Source: Pseudoalteromonas sp. OOF1S-7
GTDB taxonomy: Bacteria > Pseudomonadota > Gammaproteobacteria > Enterobacterales > Alteromonadaceae
DNA length: 64,000 nucleotides
Assembly: GCF_022347765.1 (NCBI RefSeq)
Contig: NZ_JAKRFZ010000003.1
Location: forward strand, 62,001-126,000
Direction: 5' to 3'
The position numbers and the translations under genes are program-made. A model generated the notes under the pieces. That model was not told the DNA's origin and ran no database searches. It saw nothing but the letters and a program-made list of their open reading frames with translations. Below, one piece after another: positions 57,738-64,000 of this stretch (position 1 is its first letter; each line of letters begins with the position of its first letter).

Positions 57738-58274
57738 TTGCGCGCAACAATAATCACACAGCTCACAGTGTGCCTTGTGTTAATGGTCATGACTGCGATG
57801 GCAGGCTGTGGTGTAACACAACAGGCCCATCAATCTTCACAAGCACCCAGTGTGCTAAAACAAACGCTCATTGACTATATAAGTACTTATCAGGCACGTC
57901 AGAACTTTGAGCAATTCTTATCTTTTTATGCCGACGAGGTGCAGCTGGAAGACATGCATTACGGCTTTGCCGTAGAAAACAAGCAGGCTTTGGCTGAGTT
58001 TTTTAACTGGTCAGCCGGTAATGTAAAAATTCTGGACGGTGAGCAGACTTTTACATTGAGTGAGGTGATCCTTGACGAGCAGCAACGGCGCGCCGTGATC
58101 CGTGGCACTTATGTCCGCTTTGAGTATGAAGGGCGAGAAATGGGACCGTGGCGCTTCACAACCGTGTTACACTTTAATTCTGACAACAAGATCACCTATC
58201 AGCAGGACTGGATCAATTATTGGCCCCGTTCATTAACCGATGGTGGTCGCAACTTAAATCATACTGCAAACTAA
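57738..58274 (+). CDS. Lipoprotein with NTF2/SnoaL-like domain
   Basis: The signal peptide ends in the lipobox AMAGC. The mature 155 residues look like a single cone-shaped NTF2-like domain: LIDYISTYQARQNFEQFLSFYADEVQLEDM in outline, and a closing TTVLHFNSDNKITYQQDWINYWP. No catalytic residues can be assigned. The start is a TTG at 57738 with a strong GGAGG five bases upstream. It lies 29 bases before a thiamine-binding-like gene, so it may belong to the vitamin operon. Confidence 0.75.
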   Translation: MRATIITQLTVCLVLMVMTAMAGCGVTQQAHQSSQAPSVLKQTLIDYISTYQARQNFEQFLSFYADEVQLEDMHYGFAVENKQALAEFFNWSAGNVKILDGEQTFTLSEVILDEQQRRAVIRGTYVRFEYEGREMGPWRFTTVLHFNSDNKITYQQDWINYWPRSLTDGGRNLNHTAN

Positions 58275-58303
58275 TCCTTTATTATTCTGGCGAGGACACT
58301 GAG

Positions 58304-58558
58304 ATGCAACTCTCTGTTGAGATCAGCAAATATCCATTACATTCTGACTATATCCCTTTTATTAAAGATTTTATCGAGCGCCTCAATCAGCATCCACAGC
58401 TCAAAGTACAGACCAATACTATGTCTACCCAGGTCTTTGGTGAGTATGAACTGTTGATGCGCACCTTATCGGCAGAAATGAAGCGCTCATTTGAGCAGTT
58501 TGGTCGAATCGTGTTTGTCTGCAAGTTCATCAGTGGCGATCTGTCTCCCCAGTCATGA
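58304..58558 (+). CDS. YkoF/MTH1187-like small thiamine-binding protein
   Basis: An 84-residue protein that begins MQLSVEISKYPLHSDYIPFI and continues with TMSTQVFGEYELLM. This resembles the ferredoxin-fold YkoF and MTH1187 families, which bind thiamine or its precursor hydroxymethylpyrimidine. The frame is open to 58220, but the ATG at 58304 has GAGG eight bases upstream and begins at the domain. It overlaps the PnuC-like gene by four bases (ATGA), which suggests a joint role in vitamin handling. Binding is inferred only. Confidence 0.65.
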   Translation: MQLSVEISKYPLHSDYIPFIKDFIERLNQHPQLKVQTNTMSTQVFGEYELLMRTLSAEMKRSFEQFGRIVFVCKFISGDLSPQS

Positions 58559-59178
58559 TGCAGTGGCTCATTGAAACCCTGGCCGGGTTTACCGCGATGT
58601 CGGTGTGGGAATATCTGGCCGTGATTTTATCCGCAGCGTATTTGTTGCTGGCTATCCGGGAAAACTCCTGGTGCTGGCCTGCGGCCTTTGCCAGCACCTT
58701 TATCTACACGGTGATGTACTGGAATGGCGCATTGCTGATGGAGTCCTTGCTGAACTTTTACTACATGTTTATGGCGGTAGTGGGGTGGTGGATGTGGCGC
58801 AGCGGCAGGCAAGATACGTCACTGGCGATTGTTTCCTGGTCTTTATATCGACATAGCATCATCATCCTGAGTACCTTAGTTGTGGCACTGGCCATCGGCT
58901 ATGTGATGGATAATTACACCCATGCTGAACTGGCCTATCTGGATAGCCTGACGACGTGCTTTGCCGTGGTGACCACCTACCTGGTAGCCCGCAAGGTGCT
59001 GGAAAACTGGTTGTACTGGATAGTGATCGATGCCGCGTCGATGTACCTCTACTATCTCAAAGGCTATTACCCGACTCTGGTGCTATTTGGTTTTTACACC
59101 GTCATGGTCTGCTGGGGTTATGTACGCTGGTATGAAGTACATCAACGAAAAGAGGGTAAACCCCTTGCCGCCTTGTGA
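58555..59178 (+). CDS. PnuC-family vitamin permease (possibly thiamine, PnuT)
   Basis: A membrane protein of 207 residues with seven or so hydrophobic segments. The family signature is in LLNFYYMFMAVVGWWMW, with LDSLTTCFAVVTTYLVARKVLENWLYWIVIDAAS in outline. PnuC proteins carry nicotinamide riboside; the PnuT subgroup carries thiamine. The neighbours here, a thiamine-binding-like protein and a thiamine-kinase-like protein, favour thiamine. No TPP riboswitch was recognised upstream, so the assignment rests on context. Confidence 0.83.
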   Translation: MMQWLIETLAGFTAMSVWEYLAVILSAAYLLLAIRENSWCWPAAFASTFIYTVMYWNGALLMESLLNFYYMFMAVVGWWMWRSGRQDTSLAIVSWSLYRHSIIILSTLVVALAIGYVMDNYTHAELAYLDSLTTCFAVVTTYLVARKVLENWLYWIVIDAASMYLYYLKGYYPTLVLFGFYTVMVCWGYVRWYEVHQRKEGKPLAAL

Positions 59179-59953
59179 TACGCAGTTGAGGGCGCTGATC
59201 AGGCAGGCCTTCCCTGAAATGGCAATTCACTCGCTACGCCCACTCAACAAAGGCTTAAGTAACAAAAATTACTTTCTGGAGCAGGCGCAGCAGGGGTTTT
59301 TGCTAAAGCACTACTCAGGCACTCTGCCTGTCAAAGCACTGGATGCACAGTCACAGCTGGCTCAGCTTGGCGTGGCACAGCCTTTAATTGGGTACCATGC
59401 AAAAACCCGGCTGGCGTTATTTGAGTTTATGGATCAGAGTGATGACGCAATGTTGCTCAGCGATGGCTTGTTAGAGCAGCTACACATGCTACATAGTCTT
59501 GCACCGCCCCGGGTGGGGAAGCTTGACCTGTATGGCGCGCTCACTGAAGCAGGTCAGGTACTGGCCTGCTCAACACAGGTTGCACAGTTAGGTCAGCTGC
59601 TGGCTCAGTATGAGGCTGATATGTGTTTTTGTCATAATGATCTGGTTAAAGACAATATCCTGGTAACGGCGCAGGGGCCTGTATTTATTGATTTTGAGTA
59701 TGCACAATACAACGATCGGTATTTTGATTTGGCGGCATTATGTGTGTCTTTTGCCTTGTCTGTGGCTGACGGGCATAAGATGCTCGAGCGGTACTATCGC
59801 CTGGCAAAACTGCCGCTGCCAGGATATGGCGGAAAAAAATTGACCAGCTATGTACAAGCTTACCTGTTACTTTGTATTGCATGGTATCAGCAGCGTGATT
59901 TAAAGCGGTACATCGGCCCTTTACAGAGCCAACTTAAGGTGTGGCAGAGCTAG
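59132..59953 (+). CDS. Choline/thiamine-kinase-like phosphotransferase
   Basis: The APH fold is recognisable: an N-terminal LNKGLSNKNYFL glycine loop, catalytic FCHNDLVKDNILV and metal-binding FIDFEYAQYNDRYFDLAALC. This combination is seen in choline kinases and YcfN-type thiamine kinases. The start is uncertain: the ATG at 59132 overlaps the permease gene by 47 bases and no strong ribosome site decides. After uptake by the permease, it could trap thiamine by phosphorylation. That is inference from context. Confidence 0.75.
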   Translation: MKYINEKRVNPLPPCDTQLRALIRQAFPEMAIHSLRPLNKGLSNKNYFLEQAQQGFLLKHYSGTLPVKALDAQSQLAQLGVAQPLIGYHAKTRLALFEFMDQSDDAMLLSDGLLEQLHMLHSLAPPRVGKLDLYGALTEAGQVLACSTQVAQLGQLLAQYEADMCFCHNDLVKDNILVTAQGPVFIDFEYAQYNDRYFDLAALCVSFALSVADGHKMLERYYRLAKLPLPGYGGKKLTSYVQAYLLLCIAWYQQRDLKRYIGPLQSQLKVWQS

Positions 59954-60043
59954 TTGCTTCGCAGACAGCTGAGGCCCGAGGATCATTCGGGCACTATCAT
60001 TGTCTGGTGTCGAAGTTCTGCCGGGCAGTAGCTTGTTTCGCAG

Positions 60044-60226
60044 TTAAATCCCTCCTAAACGCTGCGCCAGCTCTTTGTATTTTTCAACGTCGTCTTTGTC
60101 AAAAATAGGTTCGCCCTGATCATCCTGCTGTTTGGCAACCAACAGGTTCTCTCGTGCCAGTCGTCTGACACGCTCCACTTTAACATCTAAAAATTCAGCA
60201 ACTTGTTCAGTGGTCATTGGAGTCAT
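60044..60226 (-). CDS. Small helix-turn-helix DNA-binding protein
   Basis: A 60-residue protein that starts MTPMTTEQVAEFLDVKVERVRRLARENLLVAK in outline, a compact HTH of the MerR/excisionase (HTH_17) type, and closes with PIFDKDDVEKYKELAQRLG. The start could be the second methionine (60217). It is monocistronic and lies 221 bases from tRNA-Arg. It might be a stand-alone regulator similar to YfeC; no integrase is nearby to support an excisionase role. Confidence 0.7.
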   Translation of the reverse strand: MTPMTTEQVAEFLDVKVERVRRLARENLLVAKQQDDQGEPIFDKDDVEKYKELAQRLGGI

Positions 60227-60447
60227 AATACGGTCCTCTCAGATGATGTCGTGTTAATACAGGGAGACCAATTTTCCGCATATCAACAGGTCGTCATTAT
60301 TGTTATTGTTCTAAGCATAGTTAAATATCGCGAATTTCGCTCTGTGTGAAGTCTTTTTTCGAGTTTTAGGCCATAAATTAAGCATATAGACAACAATGAC
60401 TGGTATTTGCCACAGGATATGATTATTATTGGCACCACTAAGATGAT

Positions 60448-60522
60448 GCTCTCGTGGTGAAATGGATATCACGTGGCCCTCCGGAGGCCAAGTTCTAGGT
60501 TCGATCCCTAGCGAGAGCGCCA
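60448..60522 (+). tRNA. tRNA-Arg (anticodon CCG)
   Basis: The 75-base cloverleaf has acceptor GCTCTCG/CGAGAGC, an anticodon arm TGGCC-CTCCGGA-GGCCA giving anticodon CCG, a TTCGATC T-loop and an encoded CCA end. It reads the rare arginine codon CGG. Confidence 0.97.
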
Positions 60523-60557
60523 TTTTACGTTACCCTCGCAATTGCAAATTCCACCCA

Positions 60558-61517
60558 CTATATCCATTTTCGACGTTTAAACAAGATGGCAACGGCAACG
60601 GTTAGTATCACCAGCGCAATCACGAAAATGCTAAATGACCAGGGGTGCTCGGTGCCCGGAATGCCACCAATATTGACACCCAACAGGCCAGTTAAAAACC
60701 CCAAGGGTAAAAACAACGCTGCGACCACCGACATAATATACATGCGCTGATTAAGCTGTTCATTAAGCTGATTGGCAATACTTTGCTGCAGCACCTGCGC
60801 CCGCTCAATGCTGGCTTCAAGCTCTTCGATATAGCGGCTCAGGGTGTTATTGGCTTCGCCGAGCAAGCGGCGCTGCTCGAGGTTCAGCCAACTCACCTTA
60901 GTATCAATTAAATCATAGATAGCCTGACGCTGGGGTTTAATATAGCGTTTTAAAGAAATAACCTGACGTCTCAGCAAGGTTATTTGGTGATAGTCGGGCT
61001 GGCATTCTTCTTTGTCCAACTGCTCTTCAAATTCGTCCAGCTGTTCTTCGACTTGCCATAATGTATCCTGCATTCGGTGCGTCAGGCGATCAATCAACGC
61101 ACAGATCAGATCACTGATGGTATTGGCTCCGGCGCCATCCAGCAGCGCGTTGCGTAGATCTTCGATAGAGATCAACACTCGTTTGCGGCAGGTGATGAGC
61201 ACGTTTTTACTGACAAAGCAGCGCACTGAGACCATATCTTCCGGGTTTTGCCTTGGGTTGAGGTTGACACCGCGCAAAAACAGCAACAATCCATGATTGG
61301 CACGGGTCACACGAGGGCGCGTTTCTTCGGCGAGTAAGGCTTGCCATTCCCACTCTTGCAGAAAATCCAGCTGACTTAGAAAGTGCTGAACCATCTCGCT
61401 GGTATAGTCAAAGTGCAGCCACACAGGCGCATCGTCTTTGAGCGCCTGTGCCAGATCTGTTACCGGAGTTGCGCCACCCTGACCATCGAGTACGAGCGCA
61501 TGAAGTAAACCTTCCAT
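60558..61517 (-). CDS. zntB: Zinc transporter ZntB (CorA family)
   Basis: ZntB is a CorA-like inner-membrane protein that moves zinc. A cytoplasmic domain precedes two C-terminal transmembrane helices (about residues 258-280 and 290-312). The motif at the pore is GVN in GLLGVNIGG, as in ZntB, in place of the GMN of CorA. The start at 61517 (MEGLLHALVLDGQGG) has AGGTGAT upstream and matches the E. coli start; the open frame runs to 61559. It lies 60 bases after the thioesterase gene on the same strand. Confidence 0.93.
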   Translation of the reverse strand: MEGLLHALVLDGQGGATPVTDLAQALKDDAPVWLHFDYTSEMVQHFLSQLDFLQEWEWQALLAEETRPRVTRANHGLLLFLRGVNLNPRQNPEDMVSVRCFVSKNVLITCRKRVLISIEDLRNALLDGAGANTISDLICALIDRLTHRMQDTLWQVEEQLDEFEEQLDKEECQPDYHQITLLRRQVISLKRYIKPQRQAIYDLIDTKVSWLNLEQRRLLGEANNTLSRYIEELEASIERAQVLQQSIANQLNEQLNQRMYIMSVVAALFLPLGFLTGLLGVNIGGIPGTEHPWSFSIFVIALVILTVAVAILFKRRKWI

Positions 61518-61576
61518 TTTATCACCTACACATAAACTGATGTGTTTATCATTGGTCAACTTAGGGGTTTTGGCAA

Positions 61577-62323
61577 TCAGTATTGTAATATTTTACCGAG
61601 CACCTGGTTAACCGTCCGCACGACGTCATCGCGGCATTGGTTGATGAAAAAGTGACCACCATTAAAGTAATGAATGTCAATCTGATGTTCACTTAAATCC
61701 TGCCAGCTGTGCAGCTGCTCTGTGCTGATCTCAATATCATCATGGCCATGGAATACTGTGATTGGGCACGGCAGACGGGTCGCCTGCGCCTGATAGCATT
61801 CGGCAATCTGAAAATCTGCTCTGAGTAAGGGCAGCAATAATTCCATCAATTCTCTGTGTTGCAACAGCTCCTTTGGTGTGCCATTGAGTTTGAATAGTTC
61901 TTCAACAAAGGCATCATGGGGGAGATCATAAATAGGTTCTTTTACCGAGCAGGTATGGGGGGCACGGCTACCCGATGCGATAAGGTGACACGGTAGCGGT
62001 GCATTTTTCTCGACCAGATGTTTTGTGACTTCAAAAATCACCCGGCTACCTAAACTGTGGCCCATCAGCACATAAGGTTTCTCTGTCAGAAAGGCCTGGT
62101 GAGATAACAACTCACTCACCTTGTGTTGCATCTCGACGTGAGCGACTTCACCCATTCGCGCACCGCGGCCTGGAAATTGCAGAAGAACCAGTTCTACCTC
62201 AGGAGGCAACGCACTACTCCAGGGCATATAAATAGCTGGTGAGCCACCTGCATAAGGAAAGCAAAACAGCCTGAGTTTGGCATTGGGGTTGGGTTTAGGT
62301 ATTACAAAAAGCTTGCTGTTCAT
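61577..62323 (-). CDS. Type II thioesterase (GrsT-like)
   Basis: An alpha/beta hydrolase of 248 residues. It begins LRLFCFPYAGGSPAIYMPWS, the start typical of type II thioesterases, with nucleophile elbow GHSLGS, an acid in GHDDIEIS and the histidine in GGHFFINQ. These enzymes clear stalled acyl groups from NRPS and PKS carrier proteins. No synthase is in the window, but a phosphopantetheinyl transferase begins at its right edge, so a natural-product cluster may lie beyond. It could be in an operon with zntB. Confidence 0.88.
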   Translation of the reverse strand: MNSKLFVIPKPNPNAKLRLFCFPYAGGSPAIYMPWSSALPPEVELVLLQFPGRGARMGEVAHVEMQHKVSELLSHQAFLTEKPYVLMGHSLGSRVIFEVTKHLVEKNAPLPCHLIASGSRAPHTCSVKEPIYDLPHDAFVEELFKLNGTPKELLQHRELMELLLPLLRADFQIAECYQAQATRLPCPITVFHGHDDIEISTEQLHSWQDLSEHQIDIHYFNGGHFFINQCRDDVVRTVNQVLGKILQY

Positions 62324-63430
62324 GATGATATATCTTTTTCTGAAATTGGGAACTATCCTACCAGACGAGCTCCAATCAAGTCATTTTATTCAAGCAATAT
62401 TCACATCACTGTTATCCGGAGATTGCCAGGGCCGATGCCAAAATGCTGAATAATGTTTTACTTACCACTGTTATGCCGGATTCGGGGTGTTAAAGCAGTG
62501 AATGGTAATGCGACACAGAACCGGATTGACGACCCTATTCCTTTTGATCGTTTGGTTTTTATCAATGAGGTCGTTTCAGTGGATCAATTTAAAGTCTGCG
62601 GAAGATACTTTATTGTGTAAATCGGGATAAATGTCGGGTGGAGGTGAAAGTAGAAACGACAGTGCTTGCAACACAGTGAATGCCTTCGACCAATGTGCTG
62701 CGCGCGACAGGGACTGTTGCAGTGCCAGACTAACGCTGACAATAGCAAATCAAGGGGACTCAGCTGGATGCAGTGACCAAGAGGGCATTCAGATAGTCGG
62801 CGCTTTGAAAGCGGTGCGTTGCAGTGTCATTCAGTTTGACCGATATTCTGACGGGATGTTCGCCCCTGAATACACAAGGAAGCACTCAGCTTTCTGTCAG
62901 TGTAAACGTGATACACAAAGCAGCTCATGCTCAGTTTAATGCCATCGAATACAAGCCAGCCAGAGCGGGTTGTTTAAATTGTCACCGCAACAGGTGGTTA
63001 CTATAAGAAAAATCAACTTCAATTGAAGATAATAAGTCCGTAAAATCGCCGCGAACAGGGGCCGGGCGTCTGAGCTAACTGGTAACACAACCGTGCTGTT
63101 TTTCTCTGGGCAGTTAAACAATACAGCGCATTCAGTAGCCAGATATGACTGAGCCGTCGACTATCAAACGCATATGGATTGCAGTTAGGGCCCTTATTTG
63201 GTACAAAGTGTGTGCCTAAAGCGTAAAAAATGTCTCACTACCTTATCCGTTACAACCCGTTTGTTCGGAGTTACATCTCTATGGTCATTTTTACATTTGC
63301 AATAGTTTGGTAGCCAATATGATGAGGAATAAACAGCGATCATCGTTGAATACGCTATAGTTTCGTTATGAAAATAATGGTAAGGTTCGATTCGAAAGTA
63401 TAATAACTCATTTTGTGAGGTAAAGGAAGT
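62324..63430. other. 1.1-kb gene-poor region between the thioesterase and a small ORF
   Basis: I see no credible gene. Open frames of 60-102 codons around 62631-63006 lack ribosome sites and have odd Cys/Ser-rich composition. A 40-codon stretch near 62500-62620 has protein-like composition but stops, hinting at an eroded gene. A TATAAT at 63399-63404 may drive the 53-codon ORF that follows. The region must also hold the thioesterase promoter. Confidence 0.4.
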
Positions 63431-63592
63431 ATGAATAATAATAAAAAAAAGAAAAATAAAAGTTACATTTTCGAGGTAAAAAAAGCGCTCTTAATGGGAT
63501 ATAATTTGGGGAGAAAAGATGAGTCCGAAGGGGTCTACATCGATGAAGAGGCCTTGGTTTCATTTTACTTAGAAGAAAAAGTGAAGTTATGA
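63431..63592 (+). CDS. Small lysine-rich ORF upstream of the phosphopantetheinyl transferase
   Basis: A 53-codon frame begins at an ATG preceded by GAGG (10 bases upstream) and AAGGA (three bases). The product starts MNNNKKKKNKSYIFEVKK, a basic head, then reads LLMGYNLGRKDESEGVYIDEEALVSFYLEEK, an acidic amphipathic tail. A consensus TATAAT lies 27 bases before the ATG. No family is recognised. It precedes the transferase by 128 bases and might act with it, or be a leader peptide. Confidence 0.45.
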   Translation: MNNNKKKKNKSYIFEVKKALLMGYNLGRKDESEGVYIDEEALVSFYLEEKVKL

Positions 63593-63720
63593 TCCAGCGG
63601 TAACATGCGTCTACCGTCACTATCAAGTCTGCAATGCTCAGCAAAAGTCACAAGTCAATAAACAGAACAAACCGTTGCTTATTATCAACCCAGTTCTGGA
63701 AAGCAAATTAGGAGTTTGTA

Positions 63721-64000
63721 TTGATATCGGATACTGTTCATGTATGGATATGTGACCTGAAGCACCGCAGACTTGCACTGCAAGGTGAGCCTGATCCACT
63801 GAAGATACTGAATCAGGCTGAGCTGAACCACTATTCTTCTCTTGGAGACGAAGCGCAGAAAATTGCCTATTTGTATTCAAGAGTTATGTTACAGCGATTA
63901 CTAACTGATTGTTTCATAGGAAGTAACAGAAACATTTCAGTGTCTAAAAATGCGAACGGTAAACCAGTGTTACTGGGGCCGGAGAAGGACATTGAAAACC
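63721..64000 (+). CDS. 4'-phosphopantetheinyl transferase, Sfp-type (N-terminal fragment)
   Basis: The frame runs from a TTG at 63721, six bases after TAGGAG, off the right edge. The 93 visible residues show VHVWICDLKH at the start, YLYSRVMLQRLLTD and ISVSKNANGKPVLL, the usual N-terminal blocks of Sfp-type enzymes. They activate carrier proteins of NRPS, PKS and fatty-acid systems. The catalytic FNISHS region lies beyond the window. With the thioesterase nearby, it suggests a secondary-metabolite locus to the right. Confidence 0.8.
   Translation, partial: MISDTVHVWICDLKHRRLALQGEPDPLKILNQAELNHYSSLGDEAQKIAYLYSRVMLQRLLTDCFIGSNRNISVSKNANGKPVLLGPEKDIEN

Noticed and set aside
59973..59992. GCCCGA/TCGGGC hairpin after the kinase gene as a terminator
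   Set aside because: No T run follows the stem, so termination is not supported.
60044..60522. Small HTH protein next to tRNA-Arg as the remains of an integrated element
   Set aside because: No integrase, no direct repeat of the tRNA 3' end and no base-composition change were found nearby.
60311..60523. Minus-strand ORF of 70 codons starting MALSLGIEPRTWPPEG
   Set aside because: It is antisense to tRNA-Arg and arises from the tRNA sequence.
62631..62939. Plus-strand ORF of 102 codons
   Set aside because: No ribosome site, Cys/Ser/Asp-rich composition unlike neighbouring proteins, and no recognisable domain; kept only as part of a possibly eroded region.
63408..63880. Two minus-strand ORFs (78 and 80 codons) near the right edge
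   Set aside because: Antisense to the lysine-rich small ORF and the phosphopantetheinyl transferase; no ribosome sites or domains.

Overview
The window is chromosomal DNA of a marine gammaproteobacterium of the Alteromonadales, most likely Pseudoalteromonas and possibly a pigmented, metabolite-producing member. This placement rests on gene order, on protein sequences close to but distinct from enteric homologues, on a MotX-type sodium-motor protein, on an Alteromonadales-style miniature repeat, and on a thioesterase and a phosphopantetheinyl transferase at the right edge. It is inference from memory of families, not a database match. Gene density is high and most of the window is conserved core genome.

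Layout. 1-2.7 kb: truncated membrane sensor, EAL-domain phosphodiesterase, YfhL ferredoxin and the tRNA hydroxylase TrhP, all on the minus strand. 3-13.5 kb: ndk, rlmN, a pilF-like gene with a LysM tail, rodZ, ispG, hisS, yfgM, bamB, der, which matches the enterobacterial order. 13.6-16.2 kb: small stress and detoxification genes (VOC, DUF2750, GST, parvulin, glutathione peroxidase) with a MITE-like element. 16.4-19.6 kb: a histidine kinase with tandem receivers plus a partner response regulator. 19.6-30.8 kb: queG diverging from nnrDE-tsaE-amiB-mutL-miaA-hfq-hflX-hflK-hflC. 30.8-32 kb: a divergent TetR/tautomerase pair placed between hflC and purA, with an ordered set of palindromic operators. 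32.2-36.2 kb: purA, motX and a converging Na+/H+ antiporter. 36.8-39.2 kb: proBA. 39.2-42.7 kb: tRNA-Ala, lipoprotein, YbaK-type deacylase, MFS exporter, yaiL, cytochrome c. 42.9-44.8 kb: class II aldolase plus a galactonate-dehydratase-like enzyme. 44.9-52.4 kb: suhB, trmJ and the iscRSUA-hscBA-fdx operon, with three IscR-type sites and two near-identical promoters in front. 52.4-57.6 kb: semialdehyde dehydrogenase, sugar nucleotidyltransferase, NahK-like kinase and a Tat-exported GH109-type protein, a possible amino-sugar salvage set. 57.7-60 kb: lipoprotein, thiamine-binding-like protein, PnuC/PnuT-like permease and thiamine-kinase-like protein. 60-64 kb: small HTH protein, tRNA-Arg, zntB, type II thioesterase, a gene-poor stretch, a 53-codon ORF and the start of a 4'-phosphopantetheinyl transferase.

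How they work together. RlmN, TrhP, QueG, MiaA, TrmJ and TsaE are RNA-modification functions, and several use Fe-S clusters or an Fe-S partner; the isc operon that makes those clusters is in the same window. The accessory pieces most worth attention are the TetR/tautomerase switch, the amino-sugar set, the vitamin-uptake operon and the right-hand edge, where natural-product accessory genes begin.
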